A stretch of DNA of 64,000 bases from Nocardiopsis mwathae (GTDB lineage Bacteria > Actinomycetota > Actinomycetes > Streptosporangiales > Streptosporangiaceae). Below are positions 24,198 to 32,856 of this stretch, piece by piece (position 1 is the stretch's first letter; each line of letters opens with the position of its first letter). The DNA is taken from NCBI RefSeq assembly GCF_014201195.1, contig NZ_JACHDS010000001.1:2418001-2482000 (forward strand), read 5' to 3'. The notes under the pieces were generated by a model. It did not search any database. It worked only from the letters and a program-made list of their open reading frames with translations, and had not been told where the DNA came from. A program made the position numbers and the translations under genes.

Positions 24198-25706
24198 ATG
24201 TTCGTGTCCGAGCACGCATCGACCGGTATCCGACGCCTTCTCACCGCGGGCATGGCCCTGCCGCTGCTCACGGCGGCCGGGTGCGCCGCCGGCGGCGACG
24301 CCGAGACCGCCAGGCCGCTCACGGTGCAGCCCGAGTGGATCGACGGCCTGAGAGTCGACGAGCGGTCGCTGGACCACGAGGGCCTGCGGATCAGCACGGC
24401 CCACCCGGTCGTCCCGGGAGCCCGGCCGTTCAGCACCGAGATCCGCACGACCATGGCCGAGGAGCAGACCGCGTTCATCACCGCGCGCAACGGGGACGAC
24501 GAGGCCAGCCTGGAGCAGGAGGCGGAGTTCCTGGTGGCCGCCAACGACGTGCTGGGCGCCCGCATCACCACCCGCCGCGACGGCGGCGGGGACCGGCCCG
24601 GAGTCTCGGCCACCACCCGCTGGTACGACGCGTCCTCCGGCGAGGTCCTACCGTGGACCGCCCTGTTCGGCGGCGCCGAGGCCGTCGACGCGGCGGCCGC
24701 GGAGGTCGCCCGGCTGCTGCACGAGGAGGAGGGCGTCGAACTCGACGACCAGCCCGAGGGGTTGGGCGCGGCCGCCGTCGCCGCCTCCCCCGCGGAACCG
24801 CCGTCCGAGCCGATCGACCTCCCCGCGGAGGAGGCCTGGGACCTGGCCGAGGAGCTGGACGGCTCGCCGTTGGAGAACATCGGCTTCGCCGACACCGGCG
24901 CCCTCGTGGTGGAGTTCCCGGGCGCGGGCGGACCGGCGGACGGCGGGGAGGGGGGCGGCGAGCGCGCGGTCGCCCTCGACGCCGACACGGCCCGGCCGCT
25001 GCTCTCCGCCTTCGGCGAGCGCGCGATGGAGGCCGCCACCACCGAGGAGAAGAAGGTCGACCTCGGGCGGCCCGGCGCCGACGGCGACCCGGCCCACACG
25101 CTGGACTGCGACCGCGTCCCCTGCGTGGCCCTCACCTTCGACGACGGGCCCGGCGAACACACCGAACGGCTCCTGGACGAGCTGGCCGCCTTCTCCGCCA
25201 AGGCCACCTTCTTCGTCCTGGGTTCCGCCACCGAGGAGATGCCGGAGGTGGTCGCCCGCACCGCCGAAGAGGGGCACGAGGTCGCCAGCCACACCTGGAA
25301 CCACGACGACCTCACCGCCGCGTCCGGCTCCGCCGTCGCCGCCGACCTCAAGCGGACGGCCGAGGCCATCGAGAAGGCGGCGGGCTCGGCACCGCGCAGC
25401 ATGCGCCCGCCCTACGGGGCCGTCGACGACGCCACGCTCAAGGCCATCGACCACCCGGTGATCATGTGGGACGTCGACACCTTCGACTGGCGCCACCGCG
25501 ACACCGCAAAGATCATCAGGACCGCCGACAAGGAGACCGGGCCCGGCAGCATCGTGCTCCTCCACGACATCCACGAGCCCACCGTGGACGCCGTCCCCGA
25601 GGTACTGCGCCGCCTGCACGGGCGGGGCTACCACTTCGTCACCGTCGCCGAGCTGTTCGCCGACACGGAGCTGAAGCCGGGCACGGTCTACCGGCGCCGG
25701 GGCTGA
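24198..25706 (+). CDS. Polysaccharide deacetylase (NodB homology) lipoprotein
   Basis: A 502-residue exported protein. The N-terminus has a basic region, a hydrophobic stretch and the lipobox TAAGC near residue 28. Residues about 35-290 form a DUF4163/RsiV-like extracellular region rich in acidic residues. The C-terminal NodB domain (about 300-495) has all five motifs: TFDDGP, SHTWNH, RPPYG, WDVDTFDW and LLHD. It would remove N-acetyl groups from peptidoglycan or another cell-wall glycan with a metal ion. ATG at 24198 gives a normal lipoprotein signal; GTG at 24126 would add 24 residues ahead of it. Confidence 0.85.
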   Translation: MFVSEHASTGIRRLLTAGMALPLLTAAGCAAGGDAETARPLTVQPEWIDGLRVDERSLDHEGLRISTAHPVVPGARPFSTEIRTTMAEEQTAFITARNGDDEASLEQEAEFLVAANDVLGARITTRRDGGGDRPGVSATTRWYDASSGEVLPWTALFGGAEAVDAAAAEVARLLHEEEGVELDDQPEGLGAAAVAASPAEPPSEPIDLPAEEAWDLAEELDGSPLENIGFADTGALVVEFPGAGGPADGGEGGGERAVALDADTARPLLSAFGERAMEAATTEEKKVDLGRPGADGDPAHTLDCDRVPCVALTFDDGPGEHTERLLDELAAFSAKATFFVLGSATEEMPEVVARTAEEGHEVASHTWNHDDLTAASGSAVAADLKRTAEAIEKAAGSAPRSMRPPYGAVDDATLKAIDHPVIMWDVDTFDWRHRDTAKIIRTADKETGPGSIVLLHDIHEPTVDAVPEVLRRLHGRGYHFVTVAELFADTELKPGTVYRRRG

Positions 25707-25832
25707 CCCGGCACCGACCGGTCGCGCAGGACCCTGGTTCTCCGCCGCCCGGCACCGCCGCATTGACATTCGATGTGATCTGGTTCACTCTGCGGTTCGT
25801 CGAACCGGTGACGACGAGACGAGGAGACGCCG

Positions 25833-26594
25833 ATGACGGACGGCTACCGCACCTTCGGCCATGGCGACCACAGGGTTATGGCCCTCAACGGCTGGTTCGG
25901 CTCGGCCGAGGCGTGGCGCCCGCTGCTCCCGCACCTCGATCCCCAGGCGTTCTCCTTCGTGTGCATGGACTACCGGGGCTACGGTGCACGCAAGGGCGTC
26001 GCCGGAGAGTACTCGCTGGCCGAAGCCGCACGGGACGCCCTGGCGCTCGCCGACGACCTGGGCTGGGAGCGGTTCTCCGTCATCGGGCACTCCATGGGCG
26101 GCAGCGTGATGCAGCGGATCCTCGCCGAGGCACCGGAGCGGGTCTGCGCCCTGGTGGGCGTCTCACCCGTCCCGGCCAGCGGCATCCCCTTCGACGCGCA
26201 GTCCTGGAAGTTGTTCACCGGTGCGGTGGACGACCCGCTCGACCGGCGCACGATCATCGACTTCACCACCGGTGGCCGACTCACCGGCGTGTGGCTGGAC
26301 GCGATGGTCGAGCACTCCGTGGCCAACTCCGAGAAAGCGGCGTTCGCCGCCTATCTGGAGGCCTGGGCGCGCACCGACTTCCACGCCTCGATCGCCGGGA
26401 GCCCGGTCCCCATCAAGGCGATCGTGGGCGAGCACGACCCCGCCATCAGTGCGGAGGTGGTGCGCTCCACCTTCGAGAAGTGGTATCCGAACCTTGAGGT
26501 CGACGTCCTCGCCAACGCCGGTCACTACGCGGTCGACGAGACGCCGATCGCGCTGGCCACCAGCATCGAGCGGTTCCTGGCGGAGGTGCGGTGA
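25833..26594 (+). CDS. Alpha/beta hydrolase
   Basis: A 253-residue single-domain alpha/beta hydrolase. The oxyanion region is LNGWFGSAEAW, the nucleophile elbow GHSMGG, an acid residue lies in GEHDPAI, and the catalytic His in NAGHYAVDE. A cap region occupies about residues 125-195. The substrate is not predictable; haloperoxidase-, esterase- and C-C-hydrolase-type relatives share this pattern. It reads alone and is convergent with the GvpL/F gene. Confidence 0.85.
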   Translation: MTDGYRTFGHGDHRVMALNGWFGSAEAWRPLLPHLDPQAFSFVCMDYRGYGARKGVAGEYSLAEAARDALALADDLGWERFSVIGHSMGGSVMQRILAEAPERVCALVGVSPVPASGIPFDAQSWKLFTGAVDDPLDRRTIIDFTTGGRLTGVWLDAMVEHSVANSEKAAFAAYLEAWARTDFHASIAGSPVPIKAIVGEHDPAISAEVVRSTFEKWYPNLEVDVLANAGHYAVDETPIALATSIERFLAEVR

Positions 26595-26723
26595 CCGCGC
26601 GCGGGCCCGCGCCGCCTTCCGTCGGCCGCTCACCCGGCTGCACGCCGCCTGGACCGACGCGCCCGTGGCCCGGCTGACGACGGACCTCACCGAGGGCAGG
26701 CGATACGCCGGTCCGCCGGACGC

Positions 26724-26761
26724 CGCGGTCCTCAGCGGCGGCGCCCCCGCTCAGGACCGCG
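26724..26761. terminator. Hairpin terminator overlapping the GvpL/F stop
   Basis: CGCGGTCCTCAGCGG (26724-26738) pairs with CCGCTCAGGACCGCG (26747-26761) with a single C-C mismatch and an 8-base loop. It lies between convergent genes and covers the stop codon of the GvpL/F gene at 26751-26753. Confidence 0.65.
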
Positions 26762-27578
26762 CCTGGACGGGGGCGAGCGGGTCGCCGGAGCCGGTGGTGC
26801 CGGGGATCGGCATCGCGAAGGAATAGGGGGCCCACGGGCCCGACACCACGACCCGCACGTCCCGGGGGGCACCGGCCCGCAGCCGCTCGGCGATCCGCAG
26901 CACCCGCGGGGTGCGTTCGGCCGGGACGAGGTAGGAGGCGTTCATGACGGTCGTTCCGCCGGCGGCGGAGAGCGGGGCGTCCAGCGGGGGGTGGTCCTCG
27001 CGCGCCTCGGCGAGTCCGCCCACCAGGTCGTCGACGCGCCGGGCCAGGGCGACGGCCGCGTGCCAGGGCTCGTCATGGATCGCGTGGGGTGCGCGCCCTC
27101 GGCGGGCATCGTACGGGCGGCGCGGCGCGGACGGGGAGGACGCTCCGGCGTTCGGGCGCGGTCCGGGCGCCCCCGGCGACCGGGTGGCGATCCGGACGCG
27201 CCACTCGACGCGGCCGCTCAGCCGGGCCAGGATCGCGGTGAACCGCCCGTGCTCCGCGCGCAGGAGCTCGCGGACGTGCTCGGCGCTCTCGCGGACGGTG
27301 GCCAGTGCCAGCGGGATCACGGCGGCGTGCTGGGAGACCTCGTCGACGACGCGGTGGTGGGCGCGGGCGACGGACTCCAGCCAGTCAACGTCGGCCAGGC
27401 GGGCCCGGAACGCCGCCTCGCCGTAGGCGCTCAGGGGAACGGTGCTGACAGCGGCCGCGAGGTCGCCCTCGGCCACCAGGCCCACCGGGCGGCCGTCGAC
27501 GCCGCGGGCGCCACCCAGTCCGGTCTGCGGAAACGGCCGCGCGACCGCATAGACGTATACCGAGTTCCTTTCCTCCAC
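26751..27578 (-). CDS. Orphan GvpL/GvpF-family gas vesicle protein
   Basis: A 275-residue protein matching the GvpL/GvpF family: VYVYAVARPF at the start, then SAYGEAAFRARLADVDWLE, VARAHHRVVDEVSQHAAVIPLAL and the C-terminal NASYLVPAER with GPWAPYSFA. GvpF/L proteins normally sit at the growing gas vesicle tip and help assembly. Here an insertion of about 45 residues rich in Pro, Arg and Ser (near residue 135) interrupts the usual sequence. No gvpA, gvpN, gvpK or other gas vesicle gene is present in the window, so it is an orphan. The start is GTG at 27578, with AGGAGAGG upstream. Confidence 0.8.
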   Translation of the reverse strand: MEERNSVYVYAVARPFPQTGLGGARGVDGRPVGLVAEGDLAAAVSTVPLSAYGEAAFRARLADVDWLESVARAHHRVVDEVSQHAAVIPLALATVRESAEHVRELLRAEHGRFTAILARLSGRVEWRVRIATRSPGAPGPRPNAGASSPSAPRRPYDARRGRAPHAIHDEPWHAAVALARRVDDLVGGLAEAREDHPPLDAPLSAAGGTTVMNASYLVPAERTPRVLRIAERLRAGAPRDVRVVVSGPWAPYSFAMPIPGTTGSGDPLAPVQARS

Positions 27579-27826
27579 GAGTCCATTCCTCTCCTTCAGT
27601 ACGGGGGTGTTCGTCTACCTATGTCCGATGCCGCGCCAGCCCGCTGTGTTCGCGGGAACACGTGGCCGCCCTGCGCCACGCGCAGCCGAGCGACAGTCAT
27701 CCCATCATCGGATCTCTCTTTTCCCGTCTCGCCTTCGCCGGTCGCGCGGGGATCGACCGGACCACGGCGGGCACCGCGTCGACATCCCCGAGGTCTGCGG
27801 AAGGGGTGGGAAAGCCGGAGCGGAGG

Positions 27827-28513
27827 TCAGGAGTCGGGGGTGCCGGTGCGCTCGTGGTAGGTGCTGCGGGTGCGTTCGGTGTGGTCGCGCATCAGGCGCG
27901 CCGCCGCATCCTCGTCGCCCGACTCCACCGCGTCGACGAGCCGGTCGTGCTCGTCCCACGAGGAGCCGCCGCGAGTGCGGGCGACCGGAGTGTAGTACCA
28001 GCGCACTCTGCGGTCGACCTGGGCCGCGAGTTCGGCCAGGACCGCGTTCCCGGATGCTTCGGCGAGTGCGCGGTGGAAGTCGGCGTTGGCGGCGACCACC
28101 GCCTCGACGTCGTCGGCCGCGAGTGCGGACCGGCCGACGGCGATCAGCTCGCGCAGCCGCGCGACCTGGTCCGGTTCGGCGTGGTGCGCGGCCAAGCGGG
28201 CCGCCTCGGCCTCCAGCAGCGCGCGGACGGCCAGCAGCTGGTCGGCCTCGCTCTGTGTCGGGGTGTGCACGAACGCGCCGTAACCGGGCCGCAGGTCGAC
28301 CCAGCCCTCGTTGCTGAGGCGCTGCAGGGCCTCGCGCACCGGCTGCCGGGAGACGCCCAGCTGCCCCGCGAGCTCGGTCTCGACCAGGTGCTGGCCCGGG
28401 GGCAGGCGGCGCGCGGCGATCAGGTCGAGGATCGCCTCGTAGACGGTCTGCCGGAGCGGCGCCGGACGCTGGACGGGAGCCGCGGCCACGGCCTTCAGCA
28501 CCTGCTTGGTCAT
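27827..28513 (-). CDS. GntR-family regulator with FCD ligand domain
   Basis: A 228-residue regulator. The N-terminal winged helix reads LRQTVYEAILDLIAARRLPP, then VSRQPVREALQRLSNEGWV. The C-terminal FCD all-helical domain has the metal/ligand histidines in ANADFHRALAEASGN, SWDEHDRLVDAVESGD and RDHTERTR. FCD regulators respond to carboxylic acids. It diverges from fdhD. A GTATAC palindrome at 28558-28563, 45 bases upstream of its start, is a possible operator core. Confidence 0.9.
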   Translation of the reverse strand: MTKQVLKAVAAAPVQRPAPLRQTVYEAILDLIAARRLPPGQHLVETELAGQLGVSRQPVREALQRLSNEGWVDLRPGYGAFVHTPTQSEADQLLAVRALLEAEAARLAAHHAEPDQVARLRELIAVGRSALAADDVEAVVAANADFHRALAEASGNAVLAELAAQVDRRVRWYYTPVARTRGGSSWDEHDRLVDAVESGDEDAAARLMRDHTERTRSTYHERTGTPDS

Positions 28514-28689
28514 GGAGCCGCCCTTCGACGCGGGGATCTGCTCGACGGTGGTCGACAGTATACGAAGATCCCTCCGGCGCTCGCCCCGTCGCGCGGCGCC
28601 GGGCCGCCGGATGCGCGCGGCGCGGGTCCGTGGCAGGCTCGGAGGTAGGTGGCGGAACACAAGGGTGAGGAAGCCGGAGGCGCAGCGGC

Positions 28690-29556
28690 ATGGGACGCGT
28701 GACGACTCGTGAGAAGCTCCTGCGGGTCAGGGACGGCGCGGTCAGCGAACGCGTCGACACCCTGGTCGTGGAGGAGCCGCTGGAGGTGCGGCTGGACGGC
28801 GAACCGCTCACCGTCACCATGCGCACCCCCGGCCACGACTTCGACCTGGCCGCCGGTTTCCTGGTGAGCGAGGGGGTGGTGGCGCGCTCCTCCGACATCG
28901 CCGCCATCCGCTACTGCGCCGGGGCCGCCGAGGACGGCGCCAACACCTACAACATCCTGGACGTGGCGGTGGCGGCGGGCGTCGCCCTGCCCGAAGCCTC
29001 GCTGCAGCGGAACTTCTACACCACGTCCTCCTGCGGACTGTGCGGGAAGGCCAGCCTGGAGGCGGTGCGCACCACGAGCCGCTGGACGGTGGCCGACGAC
29101 CCGGTGCGGATCGACCACCGGGCGTTCGCCGCGATGCCGGAGCGGCTGCGCGCGGCGCAGCGGGTGTTCGACCGCACCGGCGGCCTGCACGCCGCCGGGC
29201 TGTTCGACGCCGCGGGCGAGCTGCTCGCCCTGCGCGAGGACGTCGGACGACACAACGCGGTCGACAAGCTCGTCGGGTGGGCGGTGCGCGAGGACCGGCT
29301 GCCGCTGCGTGGCACGGCGCTCATGGTGTCGGGTCGCGCCTCGTTCGAGCTCGCCCAGAAGGCGGTGATGGCCGGCATACCGGTCCTCGCCGCGGTGTCG
29401 GCTCCCTCGTCGCTGGCCGTCGGCCTCGCGGCCGACGCGGGCCTGACCCTGGTGGGTTTCCTCCGCGGCGCGTCGATGAACGTCTACGCGGGGCGCCACC
29501 GCGTCGTCGTGGAGAGGGACGCCGCGGCGCAGGCGCCCGCGACCGCGCGGACATGA
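28690..29556 (+). CDS. fdhD: FdhD, sulfurtransferase for formate dehydrogenase molybdenum cofactor
   Basis: A 288-residue FdhD protein. It carries the persulfide-accepting cysteines in TSSCGLCGKAS (about residue 115-125), the N-terminal LRVRDGAVSERVDTLVVEEP and the conserved REDVGRHNAVDKLVG and GRASFELAQKAVMAG. FdhD transfers sulfur from a cysteine desulfurase to the bis-MGD cofactor before its insertion in formate dehydrogenase or related molybdoenzymes. No such enzyme gene is in the window. It diverges from a GntR regulator. Confidence 0.95.
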   Translation: MGRVTTREKLLRVRDGAVSERVDTLVVEEPLEVRLDGEPLTVTMRTPGHDFDLAAGFLVSEGVVARSSDIAAIRYCAGAAEDGANTYNILDVAVAAGVALPEASLQRNFYTTSSCGLCGKASLEAVRTTSRWTVADDPVRIDHRAFAAMPERLRAAQRVFDRTGGLHAAGLFDAAGELLALREDVGRHNAVDKLVGWAVREDRLPLRGTALMVSGRASFELAQKAVMAGIPVLAAVSAPSSLAVGLAADAGLTLVGFLRGASMNVYAGRHRVVVERDAAAQAPATART

Positions 29557-29584
29557 CGCCGGGCATGCCGCGGGCGGGCGCGCC

Positions 29585-30166
29585 TCAGCCCTTCCGTGCC
29601 TTGGCCGCGGCCTTGGCGCTCTTCTTGTACGCGCGGACCTCGGCCAGGGTCTGCTCGTCCAGGACATCGGCGATGGAGCGGCGCGCCTCCTCTTCGCCGT
29701 AGGGGCCTGCGGCCTCGCGCCACCCCGCGGCCTGGAGCCCGAACTGCTTGCCGAGCAGCGCCAGGAAGATGCGCGCCTTCTGGTCCCCGTAACCGGGCAG
29801 GGCCTTGAGCCGGCGCAGCACCTCGCGGCCGTCCGGGTCGCCCTCGGTCCACAGCCGCTCGGGGCGGCCGTCGTAGGACTCCACGAAGTACCGGCAGAGC
29901 GCCTGGATCCGCTTGGCCATCGAACCGGGGAAGCGGTGCACGGCGGGGGTCTGCGCGCACATCGCCGCGAACTGCTCGGGGTCGGCCTCGGCGATGGCCC
30001 GGATGTCCAGCCCGCCCATCCGGTCCGCGATCTTCTTCGGGCCGGCGAACGCCGTCTCCATCGGCACCTGCTGGTCGAGCAGCATGCCGATGAGGAGTGC
30101 CAGCGGGTCCCCCGCCAGCAGCTCGTCGGCTCCGGGTTCTCCGGCCAGGTACAACCTGCGTGTCAT
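29585..30166 (-). CDS. HhH-GPD base-excision DNA repair protein
   Basis: A 193-residue member of a short actinobacterial HhH-GPD family. The helix-hairpin-helix is LKALPGYGDQKARIFLALLG (about residues 128-147). The N-terminal LIGMLLDQQVPMETAF resembles the DNA glycosylase fold opening. The C-terminal tail is Lys/Ala-rich and probably binds DNA. No iron-sulfur cysteines are present. Its ATG overlaps the stop of the FadR-type regulator gene (ATGA, 30163-30166), so the two are translationally coupled. Confidence 0.8.
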   Translation of the reverse strand: MTRRLYLAGEPGADELLAGDPLALLIGMLLDQQVPMETAFAGPKKIADRMGGLDIRAIAEADPEQFAAMCAQTPAVHRFPGSMAKRIQALCRYFVESYDGRPERLWTEGDPDGREVLRRLKALPGYGDQKARIFLALLGKQFGLQAAGWREAAGPYGEEEARRSIADVLDEQTLAEVRAYKKSAKAAAKARKG

Positions 30167-30957
30167 GCCTCCGATCCTCCCACGTCAGCGGCGAGATCGG
30201 CGCGAAGCCACCGCTCGACCTCCAGGACGTGCATGGTGGCGGCGGCGCGGGCGGCGTCGGGGTCGCGGGCCTGCAGGGCGCGGAAGATGCGTTCGTGGTC
30301 CTCGCGCAGGCGGGCGGTGATCCCGGCCGCACGGTGGCCCCGCCAGACGCGGGCGTTGAAGGTGCGCGAGGACAGGCCGTCGTTGATCGCGGCCAGGGTG
30401 GCGTTGCCGGTGATCTCCACGATGGCCTGGTGGAAGGTGAGGTCGGCCGAGGCCGTGCCGGCTTCGGCATCGGCGGCGTCGCCGCCGTCACCGCCCGCGT
30501 CCATACGGTCGAGGATCCCGCGGAGGCGGCGGAGCTGGGCGTCGTCGGCGCGGGCCGCGGCCAGCGCGGTCGCCGCGGGTTCGAGCATGCGGCGCACCTG
30601 CAGGACCTCGATCAGGGTTTCCCCCTGGGAGACCTCGGCGAGGACGGAGAACGTCTCCAGGAGGTCGGCGGGGCGCAGCGCGGTGACGTAGACGCCGGCG
30701 CCGTGCCGCGCCTCCAGCACGCCCAGTGTGGTCAGGGCGCGGATGGCCTCGCGCATGGAGCTGCGCGACACCCCCAGGTCGGCCGCGAGGTCCCGCTCGG
30801 TGGGCAGCCGGTCGCCGGGGGCGAGGGTGCCGTCGGCGATGCGCGCCTTGATCCGGTCGACCGCGCGCTGCGTCACGGGCACGCTGCGCCCGGCCGCATC
30901 GGACGCGCCGGGCACGGCCGGCGGAGTCGCGTCCGGTGCGGCGTCGGGGATGGTCAC
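30163..30957 (-). CDS. FadR/LldR-type GntR regulator
   Basis: A 264-residue GntR protein. The winged helix reads DRIKARIADGTLAPGDRLPT and VSRSSMREAIRALTTLGVLE; the C-terminal FCD/FadR domain has the ligand-region histidines in ADLTFHQAIVEITGN and REDHERIFRAL. An Asp/Gly/Ala-rich insert (about residues 150-168) lies in the middle. GTG at 30957 has GGAGG 7 bases upstream. It diverges from the FAH-lutABC operon and is its likely regulator, responding to lactate or a related acid. Two ATC[C/A]GACCAATCA boxes between them are candidate operators. Confidence 0.88.
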   Translation of the reverse strand: MTIPDAAPDATPPAVPGASDAAGRSVPVTQRAVDRIKARIADGTLAPGDRLPTERDLAADLGVSRSSMREAIRALTTLGVLEARHGAGVYVTALRPADLLETFSVLAEVSQGETLIEVLQVRRMLEPAATALAAARADDAQLRRLRGILDRMDAGGDGGDAADAEAGTASADLTFHQAIVEITGNATLAAINDGLSSRTFNARVWRGHRAAGITARLREDHERIFRALQARDPDAARAAATMHVLEVERWLRADLAADVGGSEA

Positions 30958-31069
30958 GCGTCGTCCTCCAGGTCATCGACGGGCCGGGCGGCGACCGGAT
31001 GGCCACCTGGACACCGGGCCGCATGGATCCTCCCATCTTGACACCTCTCCCCTCGCACGCGTACAAGTG

Positions 31070-31168
31070 ATCCGACCAATCAGATCCAGTGTGTCGCTTC
31101 CCATAAGTGATCACCAGGAGAACGACAATTGTCGGTACTCACGAACGCGATAGTCATCAGACCAATCA
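31070..31168. promoter_or_regulatory. Two ATC[C/A]GACCAATCA boxes between the FadR-type gene and FAH-lutABC
   Basis: ATCCGACCAATCA (31070-31082) and ATCAGACCAATCA (31156-31168) differ by one base and are 86 bp apart. Their GACCAAT core resembles half of the TTGGTC-ACCAA sites bound by FadR-subfamily GntR regulators such as LldR. Both lie in the divergent control region. Confidence 0.55.
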
Positions 31169-31203
31169 TCGTGGGCGTGGAGCACGAGTCGTACGGGAGC
31201 AAC

Positions 31204-32073
31204 GTGAAGTTCTTGAGGATCGGACCCCCGGGTGCCGAGCGGCCGGCGGTGCTCGGCGCTGACGGCACCCCGCTCGACCTGTCCGCGATCACCCCCGACA
31301 TCGACGGCGCCTTCCTCTCCGGCGGCGGCGTCGAGCGCGCCCGGGCCGCACTCACCGCCGGGCACCTGCGGCCCGCGGCACCACCGCAGGCAGCGGGCGG
31401 GGCCGGGCGGCGTGTCGGCGCCCCGGTGGCCACCCCGGGCAAGATCATCGGAATCGGGCTGAACTACACCGACCACGCCGCCCGGACGGGAGCCGCACCA
31501 CCGACCGAACCGATCGTCTTCATCAAGCCCAGCGACACGGTCGTGGGACCGGACGACGACGTCCTCATCCCCCGCGGCAGCAGCAAGACCGACCACGAGG
31601 TCGAACTGGCCGTCGTCATCGGGCGTACCGCCCGCTACCTGGCGGACTGCGATGAGGCGGCCGGTGCCATCGCCGGGTACACCATCGCCAACGACGTCAC
31701 CGAGCGCGAGTTCCAGTTCGAACGCGGCGGGCAGTGGGACAAGGGAAAGTCGTGCGAGACGTTCACGCCGCTGGGCCCCTGGCTGGTCACGCCCGACGAG
31801 GTCGGCGACGTCACGTCCCTGGGGCTGCGTCTCACGGTCAACGGCACCGCCGCCCAGGAGGGCACCACACGGGACATGATCTTCGGTGTCCACCACCTCG
31901 TCCGGTACCTGAGCCGGTTCATGGCGCTGCGCCCGGGCGACGTCGTCATCACCGGCACCCCGGCCGGTGTCGCGATGGGCAGCCCCGACCGCTCCTTCCT
32001 GCGCCCGGGCGACGTCATGGAACTGGAGGTCGACGGCCTGGGGCGGCAGCGCCAGCGCCTCGTGGCGGCCTGA
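31204..32073 (+). CDS. Fumarylacetoacetate hydrolase-family protein (diketo-deoxy sugar acid hydrolase-like)
   Basis: A 289-residue FAH-family enzyme. The metal-binding acidic residues lie in DHEVELAVVIG and ANDVTEREFQFERGGQWDKG; GIGLNYTDHA and VITGTPAGVAMG are further family motifs. The ERGGQWDKGKSCETFTPLGP segment is the type found in 2,4-diketo-3-deoxy-L-rhamnonate or -fuconate hydrolases, often mis-annotated as ureidoglycolate lyase. Those enzymes yield pyruvate and lactate. GTG at 31204 follows GGGAG at 31195-31199. It is 42 bases ahead of lutA and presumably first in that operon. Confidence 0.8.
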   Translation: MKFLRIGPPGAERPAVLGADGTPLDLSAITPDIDGAFLSGGGVERARAALTAGHLRPAAPPQAAGGAGRRVGAPVATPGKIIGIGLNYTDHAARTGAAPPTEPIVFIKPSDTVVGPDDDVLIPRGSSKTDHEVELAVVIGRTARYLADCDEAAGAIAGYTIANDVTEREFQFERGGQWDKGKSCETFTPLGPWLVTPDEVGDVTSLGLRLTVNGTAAQEGTTRDMIFGVHHLVRYLSRFMALRPGDVVITGTPAGVAMGSPDRSFLRPGDVMELEVDGLGRQRQRLVAA

Positions 32074-32115
32074 GCCGCCCCTCCGCCACGGAGCCCACGG
32101 AGGAGGACACCACGC

Positions 32116-32856
32116 ATGCGGATCGCCCTGTTCATCACCTGCCTCAACGACACCCTGTACCCCGACACCGGGCGGGCGGTGGTCCGGCTGCTGGAGCGGC
32201 TCGGCCACGAGGTGGTCTTTCCCGAGTCGCAGACCTGCTGCGGCCAGATGCACTACAACACCGGCTACCGGCGCGACGCGCAGCGGCTCGCGGTCCGGTT
32301 CGCCGAGACGTTCGGCGACGCCGACGCCGTGCTGGCGCCCTCCGGGTCGTGCGCGGCCATGGTGCGCGACATCCACCCGCGGCTGGGCCGCCCCGGCAGC
32401 CCGCTGGAGCGCGCGGCGTCCCGGCTCGCGCCCCGCGTCCACGACCTCTCCGAACTGCTGGTCGACGTGCTGGGGGTGACCGACGTCGGCGCCTACTTCC
32501 CGCACACCGTCACCTACCACCCCACCTGTCACGGCCTGCGCATGCTCGGGCTGGGCGACCGCCCGTACGCGCTGCTGCGCGCGGTGCGCGGGCTGAAGCT
32601 GGTCGACCTGCCCGAGGCACACGAGTGCTGCGGGTTCGGCGGTACGTTCGCGGTGAAGAACCCCGACGTGTCGGCCGCCATGGGCACCGACAAGGCCCGC
32701 AACGTCGCCGCGACCGGCGCCGAGGTGCTGTGCGCGGTCGACAACTCCTGCCTGATGCACATCGGCGGCACCCTCGACCGGCAGCGGGCCGGAGTCAGGG
32801 TCCTCCACCTCGCCGAGATCCTCGCCTCCACGGAACAGGAGCCCACCCGGCTATGA
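32116..32856 (+). CDS. lutA: LutA, lactate utilization iron-sulfur protein
   Basis: A 246-residue protein with two CCG domains (DUF224): TCCGQMHYNTGY near residue 38 and ECCGFGGTFAVKN near residue 170. These cysteine-rich repeats bind iron-sulfur clusters or transfer electrons to quinone in L-lactate oxidation. LutABC oxidises L-lactate to pyruvate at the membrane without the flavin LldD. GGAGGA at 32099-32104 lies ahead of the ATG, and the stop overlaps lutB by 4 bases. Confidence 0.93.
   Translation: MRIALFITCLNDTLYPDTGRAVVRLLERLGHEVVFPESQTCCGQMHYNTGYRRDAQRLAVRFAETFGDADAVLAPSGSCAAMVRDIHPRLGRPGSPLERAASRLAPRVHDLSELLVDVLGVTDVGAYFPHTVTYHPTCHGLRMLGLGDRPYALLRAVRGLKLVDLPEAHECCGFGGTFAVKNPDVSAAMGTDKARNVAATGAEVLCAVDNSCLMHIGGTLDRQRAGVRVLHLAEILASTEQEPTRL

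Noticed and set aside
27579-27826. A small gene between the GvpL/F and GntR genes
   Set aside because: Open frames exist but have no ribosome site or recognisable sequence, and the 248 bases are best read as the GvpL/F leader.
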